DNA from: Euleptes europaea
Taxonomy: Eukaryota; Chordata; Lepidosauria; Squamata; Sphaerodactylidae
Length of the DNA: 64,000 bases
Direction: 5' to 3'
NCBI RefSeq assembly: GCF_029931775.1
Contig: NC_079320.1
Coordinates: 46,176,021-46,240,020, forward strand
Below are positions 52,820 to 62,409 of this stretch, piece after piece. Position 1 is the stretch's first letter. Each line of letters starts with the position of its first letter. The position numbers were made by a program, and so were the translations under genes. Below the pieces are notes generated by a model. The model was not told where the DNA came from. It saw only the letters and a program-made list of their open reading frames with translations, and made no database searches.

Positions 52820-53181
52820 GTAGAAAAGGGCAAGAGTCCAGTAGCACCTTAAAGACTAACAAAAATAATATTATATTAATAATATTAATATTAAATAATA
52901 ACAATATTCTATTAATAATATTAACATTAAATAATATTATTAAATAATAATAATATTATTAAATAATAATATTAAATAATGATAATATTTTTGTTAGTCT
53001 TTAATAGTATTTAATATTATTTAATTAATATTTAATAATATTAATATTAAATAATAAATATTATTATTAATAATAATATTACTAAATAATAATATTATTT
53101 TTGTTAGTCTTTAAGGTGCTACTGGACTCTTGCTCTTTTCTGCTACTGCAGACAGACTAACACGGCTACCCACTGTGAATT
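52820..53181. mobile_element. PLE tail inverted dimer with AT-rich expanded centre and 12-bp TSD
   Basis: The left arm TAGAAAAGGGCAAGAGTCCAG ... AGACTAACAAAAATA and the right arm ATTTTTGTTAGTCTTTAAGG ... CACGGCTACCCACTGTGAAT are separated by about 230 bp of (AAT/ATT)n-like sequence. ATGAACACATGA flanks it at 52808-52819 and 53182-53193. The ribozyme-like part is missing; the AT block stands in its place and includes a second GTTAGTCTTTAA. Confidence 0.85.
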
Positions 53182-53385
53182 ATGAACACATGAAGCTGCC
53201 TTATACTGAATCAGACCCTGGGTCCATCAAAGTCAGTACTGTCTACTCAGACCGGCAGCGGCTCTCCAGGGTCTCAGACTAGGGTCTTTCTCATCACCGA
53301 CTTGCCTACTCCCTTTAACTGGAGATGCCGGGGATTGAACCTGGGACCTTCTGCATGCCAAGCAGGTGCTCTGCCGCTCATAGGG
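53182..53385 (-). mobile_element. tRNA-Ala-derived SINE, antisense
   Basis: Runs from AACACATGAAGCTGCCTTAT through GTCCATCAAAGTCAGTACTG to GATTGAACCTGGGACCTTCTG. The neighbouring PLE dimer inserted at its 3' end and duplicated part of it. Confidence 0.9.
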
Positions 53386-53860
53386 AGTGCAGGCGGGCTG
53401 TGCAGAGAGAGGAGCAACCGCACAACCCAGGGAAGTGCTGCTCTTTCTCTTCCTGGTTGCCGCTGAGGTTTGCATCTTTCAGGGTTCTTGCATAGGAAAG
53501 GATTAGCAGAATCAGGAGTTTGGAGGCTTATCGGCAAGAATGTCCTAACACTGGAAGACGACTTAAATCGTGGGATTAGCGAGTGGATATTTTTACATTG
53601 GTCTCGCAGCGTTGTATAAATTTCAACCCAAGCTACGTAACTATACCAACTCTGACCCGCTGCAGATGTTACAGGGGTGTTTCGTTCAAAAAAAATGGGA
53701 GCCCACCAGCTGCATGCTGGGGGAGGGCAGTAGATAGGATTGCCCTATCCTGTGAATTGGGGAACACATGGATTTTCATCCACATAAGCTAGAACTCTCA
53801 ACATTCGCATGGAAAATCCACACGTTGTCCTATGCATCCAATATAGCAATTATACGTAAT
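53386..53860. other. Intergenic, no gene seen
   Basis: Between two tRNA-Ala SINEs. No exon or other element recognised. Confidence 0.4.
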
Positions 53861-53864
53861 GGGA

Positions 53865-54078
53865 AGGGGCTGTGGCTCAGTGGTAGAGGATCTGCTAGGC
53901 CTGCAGAAGGTCCCAGGTTCAACCCCCAGCATCTCCAGTTAAAGGGACTAGGCAGGCAGGTGATGTGAAGGACCTCTGCCTGAGACCCTGGAGAGCCGCT
54001 GCCAGTCTGAGTAGACAGTATGGACTTTGATGGACCAAGGGTCTGATTCAGTATAAGGCAGCTTCATGTGTTCATATC
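53865..54078 (+). mobile_element. tRNA-Ala-derived SINE, full length
   Basis: GGGGCTGTGGCTCAGTGGTA, GGTTCAACCCCCAGCATCTCC, GACTAGGCAGGCAGGTGATG and GTATAAGGCAGCTTCATGTG are the best preserved family landmarks in the window. Confidence 0.92.
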
Positions 54079-55660
54079 CCGCTCTTCAAACATGGCTGCC
54101 AAGCCCCTGCCTTGTGTGAATGGAACACTAATGTAACATCTGCAGAGAGGGTTTTCACCAGTGAATGCAATAGTATTCTTACTCTGTCTCTCCACCCCCC
54201 CCCCCAAAAGGTCTACAGGGCAGCATACCTGTTCATTCTAGGTTTTAGGCCAACACTTATGTATATAGACTTCTACACCATGCTATTTAAGAAAAATTGC
54301 ACATAGTGACATTTCTGCTTGCCGTGGAATCTTGGAGGAAGAGCTTGTTCAAGAAATATGGTGATAACCATATCTATTTTCCATCGCCCACCTTGCCTTT
54401 CCAACAATTCTTCTGAAACATGGCCAGGCTATTATTTGGTAACATATGGGGAAAGTGGTAAAATTAACCACTCTGTGAGATTCTTATTTGTGGGGGGGGA
54501 GTGGACAACTTTATATTTGAGTATTCCAAGGTAGCTACAGATATTACATGTTGCAGACTTCATAAACATATCATCTTAATGCTACCTCTTACATATTTGA
54601 ACAGTGAAGGTAAGGAACAGCAAGATATAATAATATACAGTATTTACTCAAATGCAAGACTAGGGCCTTTTATGCAGAGACATTTCCCCGCAGGCATGCA
54701 GGGAGAGCAAGGCGACCTCTGACTGGCGGAAAAGGCATGCATAATCAAAAGGAAGCCCCAAAGCAGTTGGGGGTAACCGCAGGGCAACGTCCCTGCATGA
54801 AAGGCCCAGGTTTTTTTCCAGGTATGCCCCCCCCGCAAAAGAGGGAGGTCTTATTACATTAGCATTCAAATTAAAGCCAGGGAGGGGTAGTGGTTAAGAG
54901 TATTGAACTAGTATCTGGGAGACCAGGGTTTGAATCCCCACTCGGGCCATGGAAGCTTGCTGGGTGACCTTGGGCCAGCCATACTTTGTCAGCCTAACCT
55001 AACTCACAGGGTTGTTGTGAGGATAAAATGAAGGAGAGGAGAATGATGTCAGCTATCTTGGGTGCCCATTGGGGAGAAAGGCAGAATATAATACTTTTTG
55101 TGTGTATAACATTTCTAAGAGGTTGTCTTACATTCACCTTACATTCATCTTCCTTTTGAGTAAACATGATATGCCTTCTTAAGTACAAATTGCATAATAA
55201 TTATTTCAAGCAGATAATGCTGAATTCTATTACATTTGATAAACTGGTTTCATTTACGTTTTGTACTTCAGAAGGCAGAAACTGCAGTTACAAATTCAGA
55301 ACAGAAGAGGGCATGAGTTAGCTTTTCACTGACAACATGAAAACTTTAGCAAAGGTCCCATTTAGAGATGGGCAACATCACAGGCCGAATTCCTAGCTCA
55401 GTTGTTATGCCCCAGAAATTTCTTTTTACATGGGCCAAGATTTCAATTGTTTTTGCTGCCTTGGACTTCCACTGTTACCTCTCTGAAAATGCTCAATTCT
55501 GTCTACTTGATTAAAAAAAAAAAAAACCAGATTTCTTGGAAAGTCTATTGGTGATTTAAAACTTACATGTTCTGTGTGCTGTCCTGCTGTTTGCAGTTTT
55601 CTCAGTTATTAAATTTAATTTAGGCTCTGGATGCTGCTATACAATCATTCCCCACACCTC
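54079..55660. other. Intergenic with one tRNA-type SINE at 54886-55105
   Basis: The SINE reads GTAGTGGTTAAGAGTATTG, GGGTTTGAATCCCCACTCGG, GCTGGGTGACCTTGGGCCAG and GTTGTTGTGAGGATAAAATG. Its head resembles the GTGGTTAAGAG family but the body differs. The remainder is AT-rich without a supported exon. Confidence 0.6.
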
Positions 55661-55669
55661 ACTTACGAT

Positions 55670-55878
55670 TAGGGTTGCCAGCTCTGGGTTGGGAATTATC
55701 TGGAGATTTTGGGGGTGGAGCCTGAGGAGGGTGAGGTTTGAAGAAGGGAGGGACTTCAATGCCATAGAGTCCAGTGCCCAAAGTGGCCATTTTCTCCAGG
55801 GGAACTGATCTCTATTGCCTGGAGATCAGTTGCAATAGCGGGAGAACTCCAGCCACCACCTGGAGGTTGGCAACCCTA
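55670..55878 (+). mobile_element. hAT-like MITE, complete, 8-bp TSD
   Basis: The ends TAGGGTTGCCA and TGGCAACCCTA are exact inverted repeats. CTTACGAT (55662-55669) and CTTACAAT (55879-55886) form an 8-bp target-site duplication with one mismatch. The 209-bp element has no coding capacity. Eight-base duplications and these short ends fit the hAT superfamily. Confidence 0.88.
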
Positions 55879-56265
55879 CTTACAATTCTGGTGCATCATA
55901 GGTTTTGTAGTTTTCACACTGTGAAAGCTACACTGTGTATACAAATTTCACACACACCCATATATAAAAGCCCATTTCATATGTTCGGCCCAATAACACA
56001 ATATGTGATTCACTGTGTTTGTGTATCACACGTGCAGCCATTTGTGTAAAGTGTTCATCCCCATGTTCTAATCTCGGGAGTACCTTGGGAGACGTAGGGC
56101 CCATTTACGCTTCTCCATAAGGAAGGGCAAGAGCTTGGTATTAGTATTGGCAACTGAAGTGCCCCCAATAAAGGTCTTTTACCTGTGGCACTATAAACTG
56201 CCCCTGTGTACATAACAGGTGCAGGAATCCTCCTTTTAGATGTGACACCCATGTAGATAAACGCA

Positions 56266-56764
56266 TGTCAAGAACCGCCCCCCTTCTTCTCTTTTCATCT
56301 TCCTTTCCATTCATTTAGTCAGCATAAGCACTCACACATTCCTCTAACTGCAACAAGTAGCAGCTGCCGGCATTTCCTCCGCTCCACTCCACTTTGGTTA
56401 GCTTGTTATCTAGTTAAAAGGACTCTGATGTTCCCGGTGAGGGGACTCTCTGTTTGGACCTAACGCATGCGCAATTAGAGAATCGCTTGCTGCCAAAGTT
56501 GCTGAGTTGCTGATTTCAATAGCCAAGAATGACACCATGGGAAAATTAGAAATGTATCTTTATTGAAGACAATTGTTAGAAGTGTATAAAAGTTGATCAA
56601 TGCTGAACTGCAGTGTGATTCTTTCTCTTGCTTTCGGCTGGAGAAACTTGATCCCAGCTTGTACTGTTAAACTGGTACCATTAAATAGCATAAGCTGTAA
56701 AAGTAATTCCTGATCTCCAGTGCGTTATCCTTGATCAGATCTACCTGGGGTAATGTTAGGCACA
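56266..56764 (+). mobile_element. Candidate solo LTR
   Basis: Begins TGTCAAG and ends GGCACA. It has a TATA-like TATAAAAG near 56585, then a polyadenylation-like ATTAAATAG region. The flanks ACGCA and ACACA agree at four of five bases. No internal region follows. About 500 bp. The right boundary is uncertain by a few bases. Confidence 0.45.
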
Positions 56765-57344
56765 ACACAACCAGCCAGTAAAACCCCAGTCGGGAACCAG
56801 CTATTAAATTATCTTTGCACTGAAATGAACTGGTTAACAAGGAAGCAACTGGTTGAGCCTTTTTTATTAATTACGTGTGTACTATTGAAAACAGCCTATT
56901 ATGTGGCTTGGACATTTTATTGTATGTAGATATTCTGATTACTCTTGCCTGTGTATCAATCTTGGCTGATCTATGATCACAACAAATAAATAAACAAAAA
57001 ATGAAGTAGATCAGTGTATCATAATGTGCAAGTGTTTATACTATATACTGTTAGCCTGGTCCTACAAGGGAGATCTGTGTACAGAAGCAGGCATCTATGT
57101 GTGTATAACAGAAGTTGATGCATGTGCCTAGCCTTATACCAGTTTCATTGAACTGACTGGAAGTATCTTTTGATGCAGATGGAGACATGCAAGGGTTGTG
57201 TGAGAGTAGCTGCCCAGGAGCAAAGTTGAATTAATACCTTTCTTTAAACTTCTTTACAAAATATGAAGAGATTTCAGGTTTCCAAAACACCCTTCTTTGT
57301 TTTTTTACTTAAAGGAAATCAAATAGCTTCCCTCCTTTTTTTTT

Positions 57345-57585
57345 GTGTTTGCCTTCAAGTCACTTCTGATTATGGTGACACTGTAGGGTTTTCAAGGCAA
57401 GAGATGGTTTTCAAGGCAACATCTTCAAGGCAAGATGTTCAGAGGTGGTTTGCCATTGCCTGCCTCTATGTCACGACTCTGGTATTCCTTGGAGGTTGCC
57501 AATCCAAATACTAACCAGGGTTTACCCTGTTTAGCTTCTGAGATCTGACAAGATCAGGCTAGCCTGGGGCTATCCAAGTCAGGAA
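57345..57585 (-). mobile_element. 5S-rRNA-derived SINE, antisense
   Basis: Contains GTGTTTGCCTTCAAGTCACTTC, CAATCCAAATACTAACCAGG, CCTGTTTAGCTTCTGAGATC and GGCTAGCCTGGGGCTATCC. The middle carries a small local duplication (TTCAAGGCAAGA ... TTCAAGGCAACA ... TTCAAGGCAAGA). Confidence 0.88.
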
Positions 57586-58487
57586 ATTTTCTCCTAAGCA
57601 GAGTTAAATAAAGAATAAGTTCCTGCTCTGCTTTTTAGAGGCCACTGTTTCCCTGTTTTATTTTAACTTTTTAATGTCTCTTTTCCCCTCTGCGTTGGCC
57701 GGGAGTGGTGCAACCGCGCCGTCTTCTCCGAGGCTTCCCGCAGAACTGCCCCCCCTTCAGGACTGGGCTGTAAATGAGATAAAATATTCTTTAAATTATT
57801 TGTCTGTGGGGAAACCTCAAATTTGCAGGAAAAACATCAGAGGAGGTTTAATTGTTTTTGGAATGACTACTGAGCCAATTTTTGCAACCTAGTTGACATA
57901 AGTGAACAGCAGAAAGTACTCCACATGTTAATCTTTGAAAGTGTGCTTGCTTCCAGGATATGGTGACTATGATGGAGTCTCATTTACGAAAAATCCTGCT
58001 ACAAATATTTGTTGTCTTCAGGCTACTGTTTGAGGAAATCAGAGCTAAACTTCCTGTTTGCACTGCTGTTTTAAAATGCAGAATTGTCTTGCAACACTTT
58101 TTTTTTTGCCATCAAGTCACAACTGACTTATGATGACCCAGTTTAAAATTACATTTCCAAATTAATTTATAACTAGGGGAGCTTCCCCCCTCCCCCTGCT
58201 TTAATCCCACAAACATTGTGAGTTATCTGTGGCCTAAAAATCCTGGTCCTTCACATAAACCTATCTTTGATGTAAAAGTCAGTAACTACTGTCCTTGACT
58301 TATCTGGCAGAGCTTGTTTAAAGGGCATTGTACCATTGACTGAACAAACCATTAAGACAAATAGTGCTGGGGGTTTGATTTGTTAAAACTGCTGTTTCGT
58401 AAGTTGTGGGGGATGTGATGGGGATTCTCTAACACAGTGAGATGACACTTGACCATACCTAGCAAAGGAGAAATGATCTCCTGATTG

Positions 58488-58712
58488 TAGGGACGCCAAC
58501 GTCCAGCTGGGACCTGAGGACCCCCCAGAATTACAGCATATCTCCAGTTCCCCTGGATGCTTTGAAGGGTGAACTCTATGGCATTGTGCCCCACTGAGAT
58601 CTCTGTCCTCCCCAGGCTCTTTCCCAAAATCTCCAGAAGTTTCCCAACCTGGATCCGGCAACTCAATCCCCCCATCCCCCAACTGGTGGCCAAGGGTTAC
58701 CTGGCAACCCTA
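58488..58712 (-). mobile_element. hAT-like MITE, 8-bp TSD
   Basis: Ends TAGGGACGCCAACGTCCAG and CCTGGCAACCCTA. It is flanked by CCTGATTG (58480-58487) and CTTGATTG (58713-58720), an 8-bp duplication with one mismatch. Older than the copy at 55670. Confidence 0.82.
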
Positions 58713-58719
58713 CTTGATT

Positions 58720-59720
58720 GCAACTAAAATTCTTCACCAGCTGAAAGAATTGCTGTATTTTCAAATAATCACTAAGTCACTGGTTTTCCTGGCAAAAAAA
58801 AAATCTAAGATAAGAAAAGAATATTGTGTTTCCTTTCATAATTGTTCAGAGCAGTCATGAAATTCCTTAATTGTCTGCTAGCCTGATCTGAACAGCAAAA
58901 GTATATCAAGGCTTTGTGGTAGATGACCTACAATTGTGTAATTCCCTTTCCCCTCAATAATCAAAGTCCAAGACAAATTGTTTTCCAGAAATGTTGGAAG
59001 ACATTTTTGCCAGGTCTGGTTTTAAATGGCCAAGGGCAGAGTAGAGGTTGTTTTAATTATTTTGGTGCATATTGTGAATTTTTAAAAATTATTTTGCTTG
59101 TTCTTTGGGGTCTTTTTATGTTCTGCTCTATCCTTGTATATCTGGTAAGAGGGCAATTCTATATTGTACCTCTCTGAAATCCTAGGGTGTATTTCTGTAA
59201 CTGGTTTGCAGCTTTTGTTAAGGAATGGGGATGCATGTTCTCTGCTCCTGACTTTAACCCCTCTTGAAGAAATCTGGTCTGGCATAGTTACTCATGCTTT
59301 GGGAATTTACAGACTATTGTCACACACTCCGCCTGGGGTTGCCTTTGAAAAATTCTCAGAAATCAGTTGTTTTAGGGTGGACCCAGTACCCGATACCCTG
59401 CTTGCAACAGTCTTTTGTCAATAATAGAACAGTAATTTTATGGCAACGGTGGAAGTGTAATCGTATATGCCTGTGGGTCAGGACTGGTGAAATTTGGGAA
59501 GCTGAGAAGAAAAGACAACAGAAGTGGGGTCAGGAGACAGTGACTTCATCACAGTTACTGGTGCTTCTGATCATGTTCTGATCATTATGCTATTTTGAAT
59601 GACTTCCCAATAATTTCCGCAAAGGAGCAGTCCTATATTTGAAACTCTCTTGTTTTCCTTGTGCATGAGTTATATAGCAATGATGTTGCTCAACTGATAA
59701 ATCTAGGCACAAAGTGGACA
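58720..59720. other. Intergenic upstream of FGB
   Basis: AT-rich; no exon supported. Frames at 58923-59177, 59164-59424 and 59294-59581 show no domain. Distal FGB regulatory DNA may lie here but cannot be read from motifs alone. Confidence 0.4.
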
Positions 59721-59724
59721 ATAA

Positions 59725-59738
59725 GGTTAAACATTAAC
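59725..59738 (+). promoter_or_regulatory. FGB: HNF1-like site upstream of FGB
   Basis: GGTTAAACATTAAC differs by one base from the palindromic HNF1 consensus GGTTAATNATTAAC. It lies about 115 bp upstream of the start codon. An HNF1 site drives liver expression of mammalian FGB, so position and identity agree. Confidence 0.72.
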
Positions 59739-59796
59739 TGTGGGAGGGAAGCTAGACCTATCATTAACAAGCCCAAAAACTTTACATTGATCCATT

Positions 59797-59803
59797 TATA
59801 TAT
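59797..59803 (+). promoter_or_regulatory. FGB: FGB TATA box
   Basis: TATATAT lies 51 bp upstream of the ATG, predicting a start site about 25-30 bp downstream and a short 5' leader. Confidence 0.72.
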
Positions 59804-59853
59804 GGACACTGATTCACTCTTCCTTGGAGAAACAGGAGTGAAAAGCTTCTAAG

Positions 59854-59949
59854 ATGTTCTGCAAAAGCAATTTCATGAAATTACTGCTGCTGTTCCTGCT
59901 TTCCATTGTTCTTGATAAATCGCAGTGCGTTTTGGACTATGATGAGGAG
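59854..59949 (+). CDS. FGB: FGB coding exon 1 (signal peptide and start of fibrinopeptide B)
   Basis: Encodes MFCKSNFMKLLLLFLLSIVL DKSQCVLDYDEE, 32 codons in phase 0 ending at donor GAG|GTTAGA. The hydrophobic core is LLLLFLLSIVL. Cleavage before Gln24 (KS|Q) mirrors the human KS|QGVND site, so the mature chain would start QCVLDYDEE with a pyroglutamate-prone Gln. Fibrinogen beta is secreted by liver and joins alpha and gamma chains in the clotting hexamer. Tyr29 in an acidic context (LDYDEE) is a likely tyrosine-sulfation site. A Cys at mature position 2 is unusual. HNF1-like and TATA motifs lie just upstream. Confidence 0.92.
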
Positions 59950-60144
59950 GTTAGAATATTAATTCTTTCATATTATATATATACGATTTTTTCCATTTTA
60001 GATTTCAGAAGATAAGTGCAAACACTGATACATTTTCACATGCATTAAGGAACTTAAAAGTCAGAAAATAGTATTATAAGTATTTTCAGCTTGTGTGTTT
60101 ATTTTAATCATTCTTTTTCCTTCTCTCTCCTGTTCCTTCTGTAG

Positions 60145-60165
60145 GAGTCTACTCTTGAACCAGAG
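60145..60165 (+). CDS. FGB: FGB microexon (21 bp) adding to fibrinopeptide B
   Basis: GAG TCT ACT CTT GAA CCA GAG (ESTLEPE) sits between a strong acceptor (long pyrimidine tract ending TTCTGTAG) and a strong donor (GAG|GTAAGG). The length is a multiple of three and both flanking introns are phase 0, so it can be included or skipped without a frame change. As I recall the human gene, exon 1 joins directly to the exon with the thrombin site, so this looks like an extra exon. If included it adds seven mostly acidic residues to the peptide removed by thrombin. RNA evidence is lacking here. Confidence 0.82.
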
Positions 60166-60924
60166 GTAAGGGTGAATTTTTCTTTTCAATTCTGCTAACA
60201 AAATTGTAAAAAAGATAGAAACGTTCTTACGATGGTTTGCGTTGCATAAACTAAAGAATATTTGGTAATAATTTGCTACCAGATAATCACACACAGAAAT
60301 GCTTACCAGTTTTATCAGTTGTTTCTGAAACATTTAAATATTGCTACTCCTAAAGAGACGGGACTCCAACAGAAATTTTATCAATGCATCTAGCTCCAGT
60401 GGTATTACTCAAACATAAGTATCTGAGGATCATTCTTTATAGTTATATTACTGTGATTATATTTTTGGATAATGTAGTGTCTACCTACAGTTTGGAAGTG
60501 ATACGTCATTCCTAAATTTTGTGTGTGGGGGGCAGGAGATCACTTCAGATAATGCACACTGAGACTTGGCATGATTTTCAGAGGTTCTGAACAGCCACAA
60601 ATCCTAATGAGATGAAGGGAAAGCCCAGCATTTGTGAAAATCATGACTGGATCAGTACGATCCTAAGAACATGTAAGCCCCATTGAATAGAGTATAGTAG
60701 GATTCTAAGTATACCTGTTTAGGATTGCTGTCAATACTTAGTGGCTTACTTGGTTGGTTTGTTTGAATAAAAATGACCCAATTGATTTAAAGAATGCCCA
60801 TGATTAATAGTGCAGCAGATTGGGGTGGGGTGGCAAGCACTGTGGTGGCAAGCACCACAGGTGGCAAGCACTATAATAGAAGAGAGGTTGCTCCTCTTTC
60901 ACATGGGTGAGATCATCTCTGCTG

Positions 60925-61112
60925 AGAACCAGCGTGGTGTAGTGGTTAAGAGTGGTGGACTCTAATCTGGAGAACTGAATTTGATTCCCAGCTCCTCCAC
61001 ATGAGCAGCAGACTCTAATCTGGAGAACCAGAGTAGATTCCCCATTCCTCCACATGCAGCCTGCTGGGTGACCTTGGGTTAGTCACAGCTCTCTCAGAAC
61101 TCTCTCAGCCTC
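60925..61112 (+). mobile_element. tRNA-derived SINE (GTGGTTAAGAG family), FGB intron
   Basis: Contains CAGCGTGGTGTAGTGGTTAAG, GGACTCTAATCTGGAGAAC, CCTGCTGGGTGACCTTGGG and AGTCACAGCTCTCTCAG, then is interrupted by or fused to the MITE that follows. Confidence 0.88.
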
Positions 61113-61322
61113 ATGGGTTGCTAACCTCCAGGTGGTGGCTGGAGATCTCCCACTATACAACTGATCGCCAGGCGAAAGAAATCAGTTCTATTGCCTGGGG
61201 CCAAGCTGTAAATTGCTGATTTGGCAATTGGACTCTGTGGCATTGAAGTCCCTCCCCATTCCAAACCCCGCCTCCTCAGTCTCCACCCTCAAAATCTCCA
61301 GGTATTTCCCAACCCGGAGCTG
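61113..61322 (+). mobile_element. hAT-like MITE, FGB intron
   Basis: Begins ATGGGTTGCTAACCTCCAGG and keeps the CAATTGGACTCTGTGGCATTG and CAAACCCCGCCTCCTCAG landmarks. The right terminal repeat is lost. It sits at the broken end of the SINE at 60925. Confidence 0.75.
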
Positions 61323-61439
61323 GCTTTCTGGATTAATAATGTCTCCAGCTTGTTCTGTAAGGTCTGAACGGATGATGTCAACCTCACTTACTGTGGGAGG
61401 GAGTCCCAACAGTTTGGGCTGGCAGTCAGGATTGCTCTC

Positions 61440-61745
61440 CTGTAACTTTCTGACATCCTAATCTCAGACCATGCAAGTTCCCATAGGAAGGCTTTCCCAA
61501 TTGATGTCAAAGCTAGAGAAGATGGATGGGAGTGGAGCCCTCTGGTCCTGGTTTTGACCTTAAGGGACTGCAGGTATTTTAGGGCCAAGCCCTTTAGGGG
61601 GTTTTTAAAAGTCAAACCAGAGTCTTGAACTGGGCCCAGAAACAAACTGAGATGGAAAAGCATTAGTTTCATATGTTAATAGCAACAAGGCTGAATCAGG
61701 GCTCTAGCTACTGTATTTAGTACCAGCTGAAGTCTTTCTCAACAA
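61440..61745 (-). repeat. Unclassified reptile interspersed repeat, FGB intron
   Basis: Carries CAGGTATTTTAGGGCCAAGC, AGAGTCTTGAACTGGGCCC and GTATTTAGTACCAGCTGAAG. A related antisense copy is near 31140-31320. An antisense tRNA-Ala SINE head follows at about 61755-61830. Confidence 0.5.
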
Positions 61746-62196
61746 CTTAGATCCTTTAGTAGAGATGCTGGGGACTGGATCTGAGATCATCTGCATTCAG
61801 AGCACCTGCTATAAGCTTTACCACTGAGCCACTGCCCAACCTCCTTTTTTGCTAGGCACACGTTTAAGTGTGGCATTCATCATTTGTGGCTGTTGTATAA
61901 AAAAACAGAAGAAAGCCATTTTAAAATCAAAAGTTAATTTTAATAAATGCCACTTTAGTCAGTTTACAGACTGGGAAATGCAAACAAACAAACCTACTTT
62001 AAGCAACACTTACAGAAATGTCAAGATCCTCATATGAGTGAATGCCTGGATACATAGGTTATGACTGTTTCTGAAAATACAATCATGATATAGGGTAGAA
62101 AAATGGCAGTAAATGCACTGTAGATTTGGTCGTCTTGATTAATACAAATTACGACGGAAGGTGTATGTCTTATTTCTTCCCTTTAATTTTGCACAG

Positions 62197-62409
62197 GCTG
62201 AAGGGGAGGGTGAAGGAGTGGGTGCTCGAGGGCACAGGCCGGTCAACAGACAACGGGAACCAGTTCCAACATTAAGGCCAGCACCTCCTCCTCCTAGCGG
62301 TGGCCTTAGATACCGGCCTCGTCCAACCAAAACCCCTGCCCGGGGCCAAGCTGTAAAACAGATCGTTTACCCTGACAGTGGAGGCTGCAGACATGCATCA
62401 GAGGAACTG
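62197..62409 (+). CDS. FGB: FGB coding exon 3 (thrombin site, knob B, N-terminal disulfide region)
   Basis: 213 bp, phase 0, after acceptor TTTGCACAG and ending at donor CTG|GTAGGT. It encodes AEGEGEGVGAR|GHRPVNRQR ... LRPAPPPPSGG ... YPDSGGCRHASEEL. Thrombin cleaves Arg|Gly and exposes Gly-His-Arg-Pro, the knob B that binds the beta-chain hole. LRPAPPP-SGG and PD-GGC-HA are diagnostic of Bbeta; the Cys corresponds to the first inter-chain disulfide of the human chain. The expected next exon (LCPTGC motif) was not found before the window end, so the gene continues to the right. The GEGEGEG stretch before GAR is acidic but low-complexity. Confidence 0.97.
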
